Shown here one piece after another: positions 1 to 7,960 of a DNA stretch of 19,439 nt. This stretch comes from Actinomycetota bacterium (GTDB lineage Bacteria; Actinomycetota; UBA4738; HRBIN12), in assembly GCA_004366195.1 (NCBI GenBank), contig SIRV01000305.1, forward strand, positions 1-19,439. The letters are read 5' to 3'. How positions within the stretch are numbered: position 1 is the stretch's first letter; each line of letters opens with the position of its first letter. A program made the translations under genes and the position numbers. The notes beneath the pieces were generated by a model. That model ran no database searches. It saw nothing but the letters and a program-made list of their open reading frames with translations, and was not told the origin of the DNA.

Positions 1-27
1 CCTACTATCGAACCGCAGGTCCGTCAA
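1..27 (-). promoter_or_regulatory. candidate promoter for the gene beyond the left edge (probably ftsZ), -10 box truncated
   Basis: On the minus strand TTGACG (27 to 22) matches the -35 consensus in five of six bases. It is followed by a 17-base spacer and then TAGG at the very edge, the first four bases of a possible TAGNNT-type -10 box. The spacing is ideal but the hexamer is cut off, so the call is tentative. Confidence 0.35.
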
Positions 28-135
28 TGGGTTCTTCCCTTCGCGTGGCGACCGGTTGCGCCGCGAAGCTGAAATCCCTCCCGCGCGCGTCCGCGCGAGC
101 GCGCCGACGGATCTGCCGGACGAGGGGGCCCGGCC
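1..135 (-). other. intergenic stretch downstream of ftsQ, leading to the next gene (probably ftsZ)
   Basis: After the ftsQ stop the minus strand has 135 bases with no convincing reading frame before the window edge. In dcw clusters that lack ftsA the next gene is normally ftsZ, so this is most likely the ftsQ-ftsZ intergenic region, which often carries ftsZ-specific promoters. I see no strong terminator hairpin with a T-tract, so read-through from the operon is likely. The identity of the next gene is inferred from cluster order only. Confidence 0.5.
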
Positions 136-897
136 TCAGGCCCCGACCGTCGGATCCCCGGCCGAGAGTCCCGACACCGCCGGCGCCGTCGGCGCGACGA
201 CGCTCACGCGCCGAGGAGTGGTCGCCTGCCTCGACGCCCAGGCCAGCACCTCGGCGAGGACGGCGGCCTTGGCCCGGACCTCGCGCGGAGCTCCGTAGTC
301 GACCCGGATCCCTCCGTCGAGCACCAGGGTCAGCACGCCGCCCGTACCGACCCCAACGCGGCGCAGCCGCGTCCGGAGCGCCGGCTCGAGGGCCGCGAGC
401 ACCCGGGCCACCGAGCCGAGGTCCGGGGCGGGCCTGGTCCGCATGAAAGCGGGGCTCGGTGGCAACACGATCTCCGGGAGTCCTCGGGCCCGCCCCGGCC
501 CGAGGATCGTGCCGTCCTCCGCGACGACGACCCGGCGCCCACCGATCTCGGTCACCGCGACGGCCGAACGTTCGGTGATGGAGAGGGTCACCCTCCACGG
601 TAGATCGACGTCGACCCGCACGGCGGAGATCCACGGATCCCGTCGGAGCCGCTCCACGATGTCCGCCTCGTCCAGCCACAGGATCGGATCGTGCTCGGAG
701 ATACCGGCCAGACGCTCGATCCGTGCCGGCGAGCCGTGGGCGACGCCCTGCACGCGCACCTCTCGCACCCGCAGCAGCGGGGAACGGCTGGCCCCGAGCA
801 GGAGCGCGGCAACCGCCACCGAGGCGACCGCGATCGTGCCCAGCGAGCGGCGGAGGGATCTGCGGGTCTCAGCGCGGGAGACGATCGAAGGCTCCAA
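136..897 (-). CDS. ftsQ: cell division protein FtsQ (DivIB family, POTRA domain)
   Basis: Bitopic divisome protein that links early and late division proteins and, with FtsL and its partner FtsB/DivIC, regulates FtsWI. The predicted 253-residue product has a basic cytoplasmic N-terminus, one membrane segment at about 19-37 (IAVASVAVAALLLG), a POTRA domain at about 41-110 (LLRVREVRVQGV ... DPWISAVRVDVDLPWRVTLSITER) and an extracytoplasmic FtsQ/DivIB domain. I chose the TTG start at 897 because GGAGGTG lies seven bases upstream and no ATG or GTG fits. The gene therefore begins 29 bp inside the end of murB, which implies translational coupling. The C-terminal tail is Ala/Thr/Pro-rich. Sequence conservation in this family is low, so the identification rests on the POTRA pattern, topology and position after murB. 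Confidence 0.9.
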   Translation of the reverse strand: MEPSIVSRAETRRSLRRSLGTIAVASVAVAALLLGASRSPLLRVREVRVQGVAHGSPARIERLAGISEHDPILWLDEADIVERLRRDPWISAVRVDVDLPWRVTLSITERSAVAVTEIGGRRVVVAEDGTILGPGRARGLPEIVLPPSPAFMRTRPAPDLGSVARVLAALEPALRTRLRRVGVGTGGVLTLVLDGGIRVDYGAPREVRAKAAVLAEVLAWASRQATTPRRVSVVAPTAPAVSGLSAGDPTVGA

Positions 898-1801
898 CGA
901 GATGCACCTCCGGTGAGAGCAGGATGCCGGTGCCCTCCGCGACCCGGTCCTGCACCGCACAGATGAGGGCCGCGACGTCCTCGGCGCGAGCGCCGGGGCG
1001 GGTCACGATGAAGTTCGCGTGCTTGGTCGAGATCCGGGCCCCGCCGATCGCGAAGCCCTTCAGCCCGCACCGCTCGATGAGGCGGGCAGCCGCGTCGTTC
1101 GGGGGGTTCTTGAAGACGCTTCCGCAGTTCGGCTCGGCGAGGGGCTGGTGCTGACGGCGCCACTCCCGGATCTCGTCCATCCGGGCTCGGATCCGCTCGG
1201 GCGCTCCCGCTCGGAGCCGGAGCGTCGCGGCCACCACCACACCCGGATCAGGGAGGTCCGAGCCCCGGTACCGGAAGCCCGCCTCCTCGGCCCGCACCGT
1301 GGCCCGCTCCCCCGCGACCAGATCGAACACCTCCGCCGTCCGCAGCACCTCGGCCATCTCGACCCCGTGCGCCCCGGCGTTCATGCGCACCGCGCCCCCC
1401 AGCGACGCGGGCACGGCGACGGCCCACTCCAGCCCGGTCAGGCCGTGCTGGAGCGCGAGCCCCGCGAGGGCCGGCAGGGCCATGGCGGCGCCCGCGCGGA
1501 GCTCCCGGCCCTCCACCACGGCCCAGCGGAACCCCGGGCCGAGTCGCAGGGCGAGGCCCGGGAACCCGTGGTCCGAGATCAACAGGTTCGACCCGCGACC
1601 GAGCACCAGCACGGGCAGCCCCGTGGCCCGCACCGCCGCAGCCACCGCGGCGAGATCCTCCTCGGAGGATGCCTCGAGGAAGAGCGACGACGGCCCGCCG
1701 ACGCGGAACGTGGTGAACGGTGCGAGCTCGACCCCCGTTCGCAGCCGGTCGCCGCAGGCGGCCCGGAGCATCGCCTCGGCCCGCCCGAGATCGGAGCTCA
1801 C
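869..1801 (-). CDS. murB: UDP-N-acetylenolpyruvoylglucosamine reductase MurB
   Basis: Cytoplasmic flavoenzyme that reduces UDP-GlcNAc-enolpyruvate with NADPH to UDP-MurNAc, the second committed step of peptidoglycan precursor synthesis. The 310-residue product shows the FAD-binding pattern FTTFRVGGPS (29-38), GRGSNLL (68-74) and PASLGGAVRMNAGA (131-144). The catalytic segment CGSVFKNP (226-233) supplies the proton-donating Ser228, and the conserved Glu is in LSPEVH (Glu298). The GTG start at 1801 overlaps the murC stop as GTGA and has GGGAGG seven bases upstream. MurB between MurC and FtsQ is common in Gram-positive dcw clusters. All catalytic residues are present. Confidence 0.97.
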   Translation of the reverse strand: MSSDLGRAEAMLRAACGDRLRTGVELAPFTTFRVGGPSSLFLEASSEEDLAAVAAAVRATGLPVLVLGRGSNLLISDHGFPGLALRLGPGFRWAVVEGRELRAGAAMALPALAGLALQHGLTGLEWAVAVPASLGGAVRMNAGAHGVEMAEVLRTAEVFDLVAGERATVRAEEAGFRYRGSDLPDPGVVVAATLRLRAGAPERIRARMDEIREWRRQHQPLAEPNCGSVFKNPPNDAAARLIERCGLKGFAIGGARISTKHANFIVTRPGARAEDVAALICAVQDRVAEGTGILLSPEVHLVGAFDRLPR

Positions 1802-3225
1802 GACGACGCCTCCCGGATGGCGCGGAGGGCGGCGTCGCCGAGCATCCACACGTCGCCGCACCCCATCGTGATGACGAGGTCGCCCTCGCGCACCTCCCGC
1901 TCGAGGAACCGCACGACGTCCGCGCGGTGCGGGAGGTAGACGACGCGCCGATGCGGATCGGCGAGGGCGACGCCGCGCACGACGAGCTTCCCCGTCACCC
2001 CGGGGATGGGGTCCTGCTCCGCCCCGTACACGTCGGTCACGACGACGACGTCTGCCCCCACGAGGCTCGCTCCGAGCTCCCGCCACAGGGCCTGGGTCCG
2101 CGCGTACCGGTGCGGCTGGAAGACGGCGATCAGGCGTCGGGGACGCTTGCGGCGCGCCACCTCCAGCGTGACCTCGAGCTCCGTCGGCACGTGGCCGTAG
2201 TCGTCGTAGAAGGCCGCGCCGCGGGCGGTTCCCCGCAACTCGAACCGGCGATGCACCCCGCTGAAGTCCCGCAGGGCCGCCGCCGCCTGCTCGGGCGCCA
2301 CACCGAGCGCGCTCGCCACGGCGACGGCCGCGGCCGCGTTGCGGAGCATGTGCGCGCCGTCCACCCGGAGCCGGAGCTCCACCTCGCGATCGTCGACGCG
2401 GACGACACCGACCGCGCCCTCCGGCGAGAGCTCCTTCACCTCCACGCGCACGCGCGCGTCCGGATCCGTCCCGTACCAGATCACCTCGGCGTCGACGCCC
2501 TCGAGTGCCCGAACCGTCCCGGGGTCGTCGAGGCACGCGACCACCGACCGACACCGATCGGCGAACGCCCCGAAGGCGGCCTCGATCTCCTCCCGCCCCC
2601 CGCGGTAGAAGTCGACGTGATCGACCTCCACGTTGGTCACGATCCCGATGTCCGGACGCAGCAGCAGGAACGTGCCGTCGCTCTCGTCGGCCTCCGCGAC
2701 GAACAGCCCCCCGGCGCCGGAGCGCGCGCCGCTCCCGGTCTCGTTCGGCTCGCCCCCGACGAGGTAGCTCGGGTCGAGACCGCCGCGCTCCAGCACGAGC
2801 GCCACCATCGACGTCGTCGTCGTCTTCCCGTGCGTGCCCGCGACGGCGACGCACCGCGTGCCGGCCGCGAGGGCCGCGAGCGCCTGCGCCCGGGTCCACA
2901 CGGGGATCCCGCGACGACGGGCTTCGAGGAGCTCCGGGTTCGAGTCGCGGATCGCCGCCGAGACGACGAGCGCATCGGGCTCCCCCACCTGCTCGGCCGC
3001 GTGCCCGATGTGCACACGGGCCCCCAGCCGCTCGAGCTCACGGAGGCCGGCGGAGTCCTTCAGGTCCGAGCCGGAGACCTCGATCCCCCGGGCGATGAGG
3101 AGCTTCGCGAGGTTCCGCATCCCCGCGCCCCCGATGCCGACCAGGTGGAGGCGGCGGACCCCCTCGAGGGAGGGGACCGGCAGCGTCGGAGCGCTCCCCG
3201 GCGGCGGCACGTAGGGGCGTCTCAC
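1798..3225 (-). CDS. murC: UDP-N-acetylmuramate--L-alanine ligase MurC
   Basis: ATP-dependent cytoplasmic ligase that adds L-Ala to UDP-MurNAc, the first of four Mur ligase steps. The 475-residue product has the N-terminal UDP-binding motif HLVGIGGAGM (27-36), the P-loop AGTHGKTTTTSM (129-140), the acidic EADESDG (178-184), NVEVDHVDFY (198-207) and a C-terminal domain with FSGVHRRFELRG and FQPHRYARTQ (369-378). The family's DDYxHHP segment reads YDDYGHVPTE (340-349), with Val in place of the second His; I think this is a tolerated variant. A short Pro-rich extension of about 20 residues precedes the Rossmann fold. The GTG start at 3225 overlaps the murG stop as GTGA and is preceded by GGGGAGG. 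Confidence 0.97.
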   Translation of the reverse strand: MRRPYVPPPGSAPTLPVPSLEGVRRLHLVGIGGAGMRNLAKLLIARGIEVSGSDLKDSAGLRELERLGARVHIGHAAEQVGEPDALVVSAAIRDSNPELLEARRRGIPVWTRAQALAALAAGTRCVAVAGTHGKTTTTSMVALVLERGGLDPSYLVGGEPNETGSGARSGAGGLFVAEADESDGTFLLLRPDIGIVTNVEVDHVDFYRGGREEIEAAFGAFADRCRSVVACLDDPGTVRALEGVDAEVIWYGTDPDARVRVEVKELSPEGAVGVVRVDDREVELRLRVDGAHMLRNAAAAVAVASALGVAPEQAAAALRDFSGVHRRFELRGTARGAAFYDDYGHVPTELEVTLEVARRKRPRRLIAVFQPHRYARTQALWRELGASLVGADVVVVTDVYGAEQDPIPGVTGKLVVRGVALADPHRRVVYLPHRADVVRFLEREVREGDLVITMGCGDVWMLGDAALRAIREASS

Positions 3226-4331
3226 CGCTCGCCTCCCCGCCCCGCGGCGAGCACCTGCCGAGCGAGCGCCTCGGCGGCATCCGGCCGGGCCCAGGCCTGC
3301 ATCCCGGCGGCCATGGCCCGCAGCCGGTCCGGCCGTGCCAACAGCTCGCCCACGACCCGCGCGAGCCGCTCCCCGGAGAGATCGGCGTCGGGCACCACCA
3401 CCGCGCCGCCCGCCCGCTCGAGCGCTCGCGCGTTGGCGTCCTGGTGTCGCGCGGTCGCGTACGGGTACGGGACGAGGACCGCGGGGATCCCGCAGACCGC
3501 GAGCTCCGCGCACGTGCTCGCCCCCGCTCGCGCGACGGCGAGATCGGCCGACGCGTAGGCGAGCTCCATCCGCTCCAGGAAGCCCACCACGCGCAGACGC
3601 GGGCGGTTCCCGACCGCCGCCAGGACCGTACGCTCGTGCGCGGGCCCGCACAGGAGGAGCACCTGCACGTCCTCCGTGCGCAGGAGCTCCGGCGCGGCGG
3701 CCACCGCGGCCTCGTTCAACCGACGGGCCCCCTGGCTCCCGCCCACGATCAGCACCGTCCGCAGGCCCGGCTGGAGGCCCAGCGCGGCCCGGGCCTCCGC
3801 CGTCGACCGGCGGCGCTCGCGAGCCACGGTCAGCACCTCCGCCCGGACCGGGTCGCCCGTGACCACCCGACGCGCCCGGCGAGGCAGCCCCGCGGCGGCC
3901 TCCTCGAAGGAGAGACACACCGCGCGGGCCCATCGCGCGAGCACCCGGTTCGCGAGGCCCGCCACCGCGTTCTGCTCGTGCAGCACGCGGGGGCGGCCGA
4001 GCCACAGGGCCGCGAGCCCCACCGGGAGGCTCACGTACCCGCCCATCCCGACGACCACGTCGGCGTCGCGCACGAGCGGTCGGCAGGCGAGCACCGCCCG
4101 AGCGGCCGCCGCCGCCGCGACCGGCGCGGCGAGCGACGGCGACCGTGGGAAGGGACGAGCGTCGACCGTCGCGAAGGGGTACCCGGCCTTCGGCACGAGC
4201 CGCGCCTCCTGGCCAGCGGCCGTCCCCACGAACCGCACCTCCACGTCCGGCTCCGCGCGCAGGCGCTCGGCGAGCGCGAGCGCCGGGAAGATGTGCCCCG
4301 CGGTCCCCCCGCCGGCGATCAGCACGTTCAC
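3222..4331 (-). CDS. murG: UDP-GlcNAc--undecaprenyl-PP-MurNAc-pentapeptide GlcNAc transferase MurG
   Basis: Peripheral membrane GT28 glycosyltransferase that converts lipid I to lipid II on the inner face of the membrane. The 369-residue product begins with the glycine-rich loop GGGTAGHIFPALALAERL (from residue 7). It carries VVGMGGYVSLPVGLAA and HEQNAVAGLANRVLARWA in the acceptor domain, then GGSQGARRLNEAA and the UDP-GlcNAc site ARAGASTCAELAVCGIPAVL followed by PYPYATARHQDANA. These are diagnostic for MurG. The GTG start at 4331 overlaps the ftsW stop as GTGA and has a strong ribosome-binding site (GGAGGCGGAGGG). Length is normal for the family. Confidence 0.97.
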   Translation of the reverse strand: MNVLIAGGGTAGHIFPALALAERLRAEPDVEVRFVGTAAGQEARLVPKAGYPFATVDARPFPRSPSLAAPVAAAAAARAVLACRPLVRDADVVVGMGGYVSLPVGLAALWLGRPRVLHEQNAVAGLANRVLARWARAVCLSFEEAAAGLPRRARRVVTGDPVRAEVLTVARERRRSTAEARAALGLQPGLRTVLIVGGSQGARRLNEAAVAAAPELLRTEDVQVLLLCGPAHERTVLAAVGNRPRLRVVGFLERMELAYASADLAVARAGASTCAELAVCGIPAVLVPYPYATARHQDANARALERAGGAVVVPDADLSGERLARVVGELLARPDRLRAMAAGMQAWARPDAAEALARQVLAAGRGGER

Positions 4332-5578
4332 CGCCCTCCGCCTCCGCGCCGGACGGCCACGGTCCGTGGGTCCGCCCCCGCGCGGGCGATGCTCCACAGG
4401 ACGCCCACGGCAGCCAGGGAGACCACGAGGGCCGATCCCCCGTAGGACAGGAACGGCAGCGGGACGCCGGTGATCGGCAGCAGCCCGGTGACCGCCCCGA
4501 GGTTCACCAGCGTCTGGAGCCCGAACCAGCCCGTGATCCCCGCGGCGAGGAGACGACCGAACACGTCGGGCGCGCGCGCCGCCACGCGCACCCCCGCGAG
4601 CACGAGCGTCGCGAAGGCGAGCAGCACGGTGGCCTCTCCGATCAGGCCGAGCTCCTCTCCCAGGATGGAGAAGATGAAGTCGGTGTGGGCGTTCGGCACG
4701 TAGAGCCACTTCTGGCGACTCGCGCCGAGCCCCACGCCCCACCAGCCTCCGGACCCCAGCGCGATCAGGGACTGCACGAGCTGGTAGCCCGTGTTCGTCG
4801 CGTCCCCCCAGGGATCGAGGAACGAGAGGAACCGCACGCGCCGGTAGTCGGCGCTGAAGATGAGGCCGAACCCGATCACGATCCCCGCCAGGGCCGAGAC
4901 CGCCAGGTACCGGAGCCGCACGCCGGCCGCGAAGAGCATGACGAAGATCGAGCCCGCGAGGATCACGGTCGTGCCGAGGTCCGGCTGGAGCATCACGAGG
5001 CCGCCGACCACCAGGAGCACCGGGAGGAGCGGGATCGCGAGGTGCCCGACCTGGTCCAGCCGGCCCCACTTGCGAGCGAGCACGGTCGCCGCGAACGCGA
5101 CGAGGGCGAGCTTCGCGAGCTCCGACGGCTGGATGGTGACCGGACCGAAGCTCAGCCACCGCGACGAGCCGTACGCGGCCACCCCGGCTCCGGGGTGGAG
5201 CACCGCGAGGAGCAGTGCCACCGTGATCCCGAGCATGGGCACGCACAGCCGGCGCCATGCCCGGTACCGGATCCGCGACGTGAGGGCGAGCGCTCCGACC
5301 CCGACGAGCGCGTAGAGGGCCTGCCGCTGGAAGTACCGGAACGGGTCCCCGAACCGGGTGGAGGCCGAGACCGAGCTCGCGGAGAGGACCATCACGAGCC
5401 CGGCCACCACGAGGAAGGTCGTCGAGCCGAGCAGCAGGACCGTCGTCCGACGGGCAGCGACCTCCCGCGCCGTCCTGCGGCCGGCGACGCGACGGGTCGG
5501 CGCGACGTCCTCGGGACGCACGAGGCGGAGGTGCGGCCGGCCCCGGGGCTGGCGCGCCGCCGCGCTACCGGCGGACAC
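4328..5578 (-). CDS. ftsW: septal peptidoglycan glycosyltransferase FtsW (SEDS family)
   Basis: Polytopic membrane enzyme that polymerises lipid II at the septum together with FtsI. The 416-residue product has a basic cytoplasmic N-terminus of about 45 residues, then about ten membrane segments beginning at TTVLLLGSTTFLVVAGLVMVL. Signature stretches are YGSSRWLSFGPVTIQPSEL, the glutamate-containing loop FIFSILGEELGLIG, and the C-terminal FtsW/RodA/SpoVE signature ITGVPLPFLSYGGSALV. Position between murD and murG favours FtsW over RodA. The GTG start at 5578 lies 14 bp inside the end of murD and has an excellent ribosome-binding site, AGGAGGTGG, directly upstream. Confidence 0.96.
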   Translation of the reverse strand: MSAGSAAARQPRGRPHLRLVRPEDVAPTRRVAGRRTAREVAARRTTVLLLGSTTFLVVAGLVMVLSASSVSASTRFGDPFRYFQRQALYALVGVGALALTSRIRYRAWRRLCVPMLGITVALLLAVLHPGAGVAAYGSSRWLSFGPVTIQPSELAKLALVAFAATVLARKWGRLDQVGHLAIPLLPVLLVVGGLVMLQPDLGTTVILAGSIFVMLFAAGVRLRYLAVSALAGIVIGFGLIFSADYRRVRFLSFLDPWGDATNTGYQLVQSLIALGSGGWWGVGLGASRQKWLYVPNAHTDFIFSILGEELGLIGEATVLLAFATLVLAGVRVAARAPDVFGRLLAAGITGWFGLQTLVNLGAVTGLLPITGVPLPFLSYGGSALVVSLAAVGVLWSIARAGADPRTVAVRRGGGGR

Positions 5579-6914
5579 GGGCCACCTCCTCGCTGAGGGC
5601 GCGAGCCGCGGCCGCGAACCGCTCGCCGCGCTCCACGTAGTCGCGGAACATGTCCCAGCTCGCGCAGGCCGGCGCGAGGAGCACCGTCCCCTCGGGCGGC
5701 GTCATCCCATGGGCCAGCCGTACCGCCTCCTCGATCGAGCCGGCCGTTCGCACCGGCACGAGGCGGCGGAAGACCGACACCACCGCCGGCGCCGACTCCC
5801 CGATCGCCACCACCCCGGCGAGCGAGGACGCCGCCTCGGCGAGGGGTGAGAGGTCCACCCCCTTCGCCATGCCGCCTGCGATCAGCACCACGTCGCGGCG
5901 TCCCCGCAAGGCGTGGAGGGCCGCGTGGACGTTCGTCGCCTTCGAGTCGTCCACGAACCGCACACCGCCGACCTGCGCCACCTCCTCGCCCCGATGGGGA
6001 AGCGGCTCCGCCGCCGCCATGCCGGCCGAGATCGCGTCGGGCTCCAGCCCGAAGGCGAGGGCCGCCGCCGCGGCGGCGGCGCAGTCGGCGACGAACCCCG
6101 CCGAGGGCACCCGGGGGCGCCCCAGCTCCACCTCGCCTCCCTCGAGCCTGGCCACGACGACCCCGCCCACCACGCCGACCTCGCCCTCCTCGGGCGATCC
6201 GGTCCGGAACCAGGCGAGCCGGCACGGCGCCGCGCGTGAGACGGCGGCCGCGGCCTCGTCCTCGGCGTTGCCGACGTGGACGTCGGCCCGGCCCTGCAGC
6301 GCGTAGATGCGGGCCTTGGCGGCGGTGTAGGCCTCGAGCGAGCCGTGCCAGTCCAGGTGGTCCGGCGCGAGGTTCAGGAGCACCGAGACCCGCGGCCGCA
6401 GGGCGCGGTGGAACCGGAGCTGGAACGAGGAGACCTCGACGGCGAGCGCGTCGTGCCCCTCGCGCGCGGCCACCGCGAACGGGTGACCGATGTTCCCGCA
6501 GGCCGTCGCCCGGAGCCCGGACGCCTGGAGCATCGAGGCCACGAGGCGCGTGGTCGTCGACTTCCCGTTCGTGCCGGTGATGGCCACGTACGGCGCGCGG
6601 CAGAGCTCCGCGCCGACGTCGAGCTCGCTCCAGATCGGCACGCCGCGCTCGAGCGCCCATCGCAGGACCGGGGCCGCCTCCGGGATCCCCGGGCTCGGCA
6701 CCACCGCGTCCACCCCGTCGAGGTGCCCGGGCTCGTGTCCCCCGAGCCGCAGGTCGACGCCGAGCGCGGCCAGCTCCTCGGACCCCGCGACCTCGGGCCG
6801 CGCCTCGCTCACGCGGACCGCGGCGCCCTCCTCCGCGAGGACGCGGGCCACGGCGCGACCCGCGACCCCGATCCCCACCACGAGGAACCGCCGACCCGCG
6901 AACGCGCCGCTCAA
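5565..6914 (-). CDS. murD: UDP-N-acetylmuramoyl-L-alanine--D-glutamate ligase MurD
   Basis: Cytoplasmic Mur ligase that adds D-Glu to UDP-MurNAc-L-Ala. The 449-residue product shows an N-terminal Rossmann motif VVGIGVAGRAVARVL, the ATP loop GTNGKSTTT (114-122), EVSSFQL, NLAPDHLDWHGSLEAYTAAKARIY containing the lysine expected to be carbamylated, FVDDSKATN, and the C-terminal LLAPACASWDMFRDYVERGERF-type motif. The TTG start at 6914 overlaps the mraY stop as TTGA; the upstream ribosome-binding site is weak (GGGGTGG). The gene ends in TAG, which matters when judging the internal TAG in rsmH. Confidence 0.96.
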   Translation of the reverse strand: MSGAFAGRRFLVVGIGVAGRAVARVLAEEGAAVRVSEARPEVAGSEELAALGVDLRLGGHEPGHLDGVDAVVPSPGIPEAAPVLRWALERGVPIWSELDVGAELCRAPYVAITGTNGKSTTTRLVASMLQASGLRATACGNIGHPFAVAAREGHDALAVEVSSFQLRFHRALRPRVSVLLNLAPDHLDWHGSLEAYTAAKARIYALQGRADVHVGNAEDEAAAAVSRAAPCRLAWFRTGSPEEGEVGVVGGVVVARLEGGEVELGRPRVPSAGFVADCAAAAAAALAFGLEPDAISAGMAAAEPLPHRGEEVAQVGGVRFVDDSKATNVHAALHALRGRRDVVLIAGGMAKGVDLSPLAEAASSLAGVVAIGESAPAVVSVFRRLVPVRTAGSIEEAVRLAHGMTPPEGTVLLAPACASWDMFRDYVERGERFAAAARALSEEVARVRR

Positions 6915-7960
6915 TCGAGACCACCCCGCGCGATGAAGTCGTAGTAGAACAGGCCGAGCCCGACCGCCACCCAGATCCCCGCGATGATCCAGAAGCGCAC
7001 GATCACCGTGAACTCCGGCCAGCCGGCGAGCTCGAAGTGATGGTGGATGGGGGACATCCGGAACACCCGTCGTCCGAAGCCCCGGAACGCGATCACCTGC
7101 GCGATGACCGACGCCGTCTCGATCACGAAGAGCCCCCCGAGCACCACGAGGAGCAGCTGCGTCCGCGTCGCGATGGCGAGCGCCCCCATGAGTCCACCGA
7201 GCGCGAGCGCACCGGTGTCGCCCATGAAGATCCTCGCCGGGGCCGCGTTCCACCACAGGAAGCCGGCGGTCGCGCCGGCCGCGGCCCCCGCGACGACCGC
7301 CAGGTCGAGCGCGTCCTCCAGGGGGATCGGGTAGCAGACCCCCGGCGGCCAGTCGGGGCAGGCGTGCCGGAACTGCCAGAAGGCGATGAAGACGTAGGCG
7401 GAGAACACGAAGATCGACGACCCCGAGGCGAGCCCATCGAGCCCGTCCGTGAGGTTCACCGCGTTCGATGACGAGGCGAGGATGACGAAGACCCAGAGCA
7501 CGAAGAACGCGCCGAGCTGGATCTCGGTCTCCCGCAGGACCGAGAGCACCGTCGGCACGTCGGCCACCCGGACGGCGAGGACCGTGAAGAGCACCGCGAC
7601 GGCCGCCTGTCCCAGGATCTTCCCCGTCTTAGACAGCCCCAAGGAGCGCTGGCGGCGCACCTTCAGGTAGTCGTCGAGGAACCCCACGAGGCCGAGGCCG
7701 AGGGTGGCGACGAGCACGGCGACCCCGATCGCGCTCACCGAGCCCAGGACGATGTGGGCGACCGGGTACCCGCCGACGATCCCGGCGAGGATCACGAGCC
7801 CGCCCATCGTGGGCGTCCCCATCTTCTCGAGGTGCGTGTGCGGACCGTCCTCCCGGATCCGCTGCCCCCATCCCCAGGCCCGGAACGCGCGGATCGCGAG
7901 GGGCGTTCCGAGGAGCGTCACGAGCAGACCGATGGCCGCGGCCGCGAGGATCCCCCTCAA
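6911..7960 (-). CDS. mraY: phospho-N-acetylmuramoyl-pentapeptide-transferase MraY
   Basis: Integral membrane enzyme that transfers phospho-MurNAc-pentapeptide to undecaprenyl phosphate, giving lipid I. The 349-residue product has about ten hydrophobic segments and the family hallmarks: TPTMGG (49-54), the Mg-binding DDYLK (96-100), NAVNLTDGLDGLASG (166-180), FMGDTGALALGG (245-256) and the HHHFE loop (306-310). Length is typical. The TTG start at 7960 overlaps the murF stop as TTGA and has GGAGG about eight bases upstream; no ATG or GTG is available in frame nearby. The rare start may lower synthesis of this membrane enzyme relative to its neighbours (inference). Confidence 0.97.
   Translation of the reverse strand: MRGILAAAAIGLLVTLLGTPLAIRAFRAWGWGQRIREDGPHTHLEKMGTPTMGGLVILAGIVGGYPVAHIVLGSVSAIGVAVLVATLGLGLVGFLDDYLKVRRQRSLGLSKTGKILGQAAVAVLFTVLAVRVADVPTVLSVLRETEIQLGAFFVLWVFVILASSSNAVNLTDGLDGLASGSSIFVFSAYVFIAFWQFRHACPDWPPGVCYPIPLEDALDLAVVAGAAAGATAGFLWWNAAPARIFMGDTGALALGGLMGALAIATRTQLLLVVLGGLFVIETASVIAQVIAFRGFGRRVFRMSPIHHHFELAGWPEFTVIVRFWIIAGIWVAVGLGLFYYDFIARGGLD

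Noticed and set aside
1720..3558. 612-codon open frame on the plus strand antisense to murB, murC and murG
   Set aside because: It mirrors the codon structure of the real genes in a GC-saturated sequence, has Arg/His/Pro-rich composition and no recognisable domain, and crosses three certain genes.
4145..5596. 483-codon plus-strand open frame antisense to ftsW and murG
   Set aside because: The product is a low-complexity Arg/Glu/His/Pro string without motifs or a ribosome-binding site; ftsW and murG on the other strand are unambiguous.
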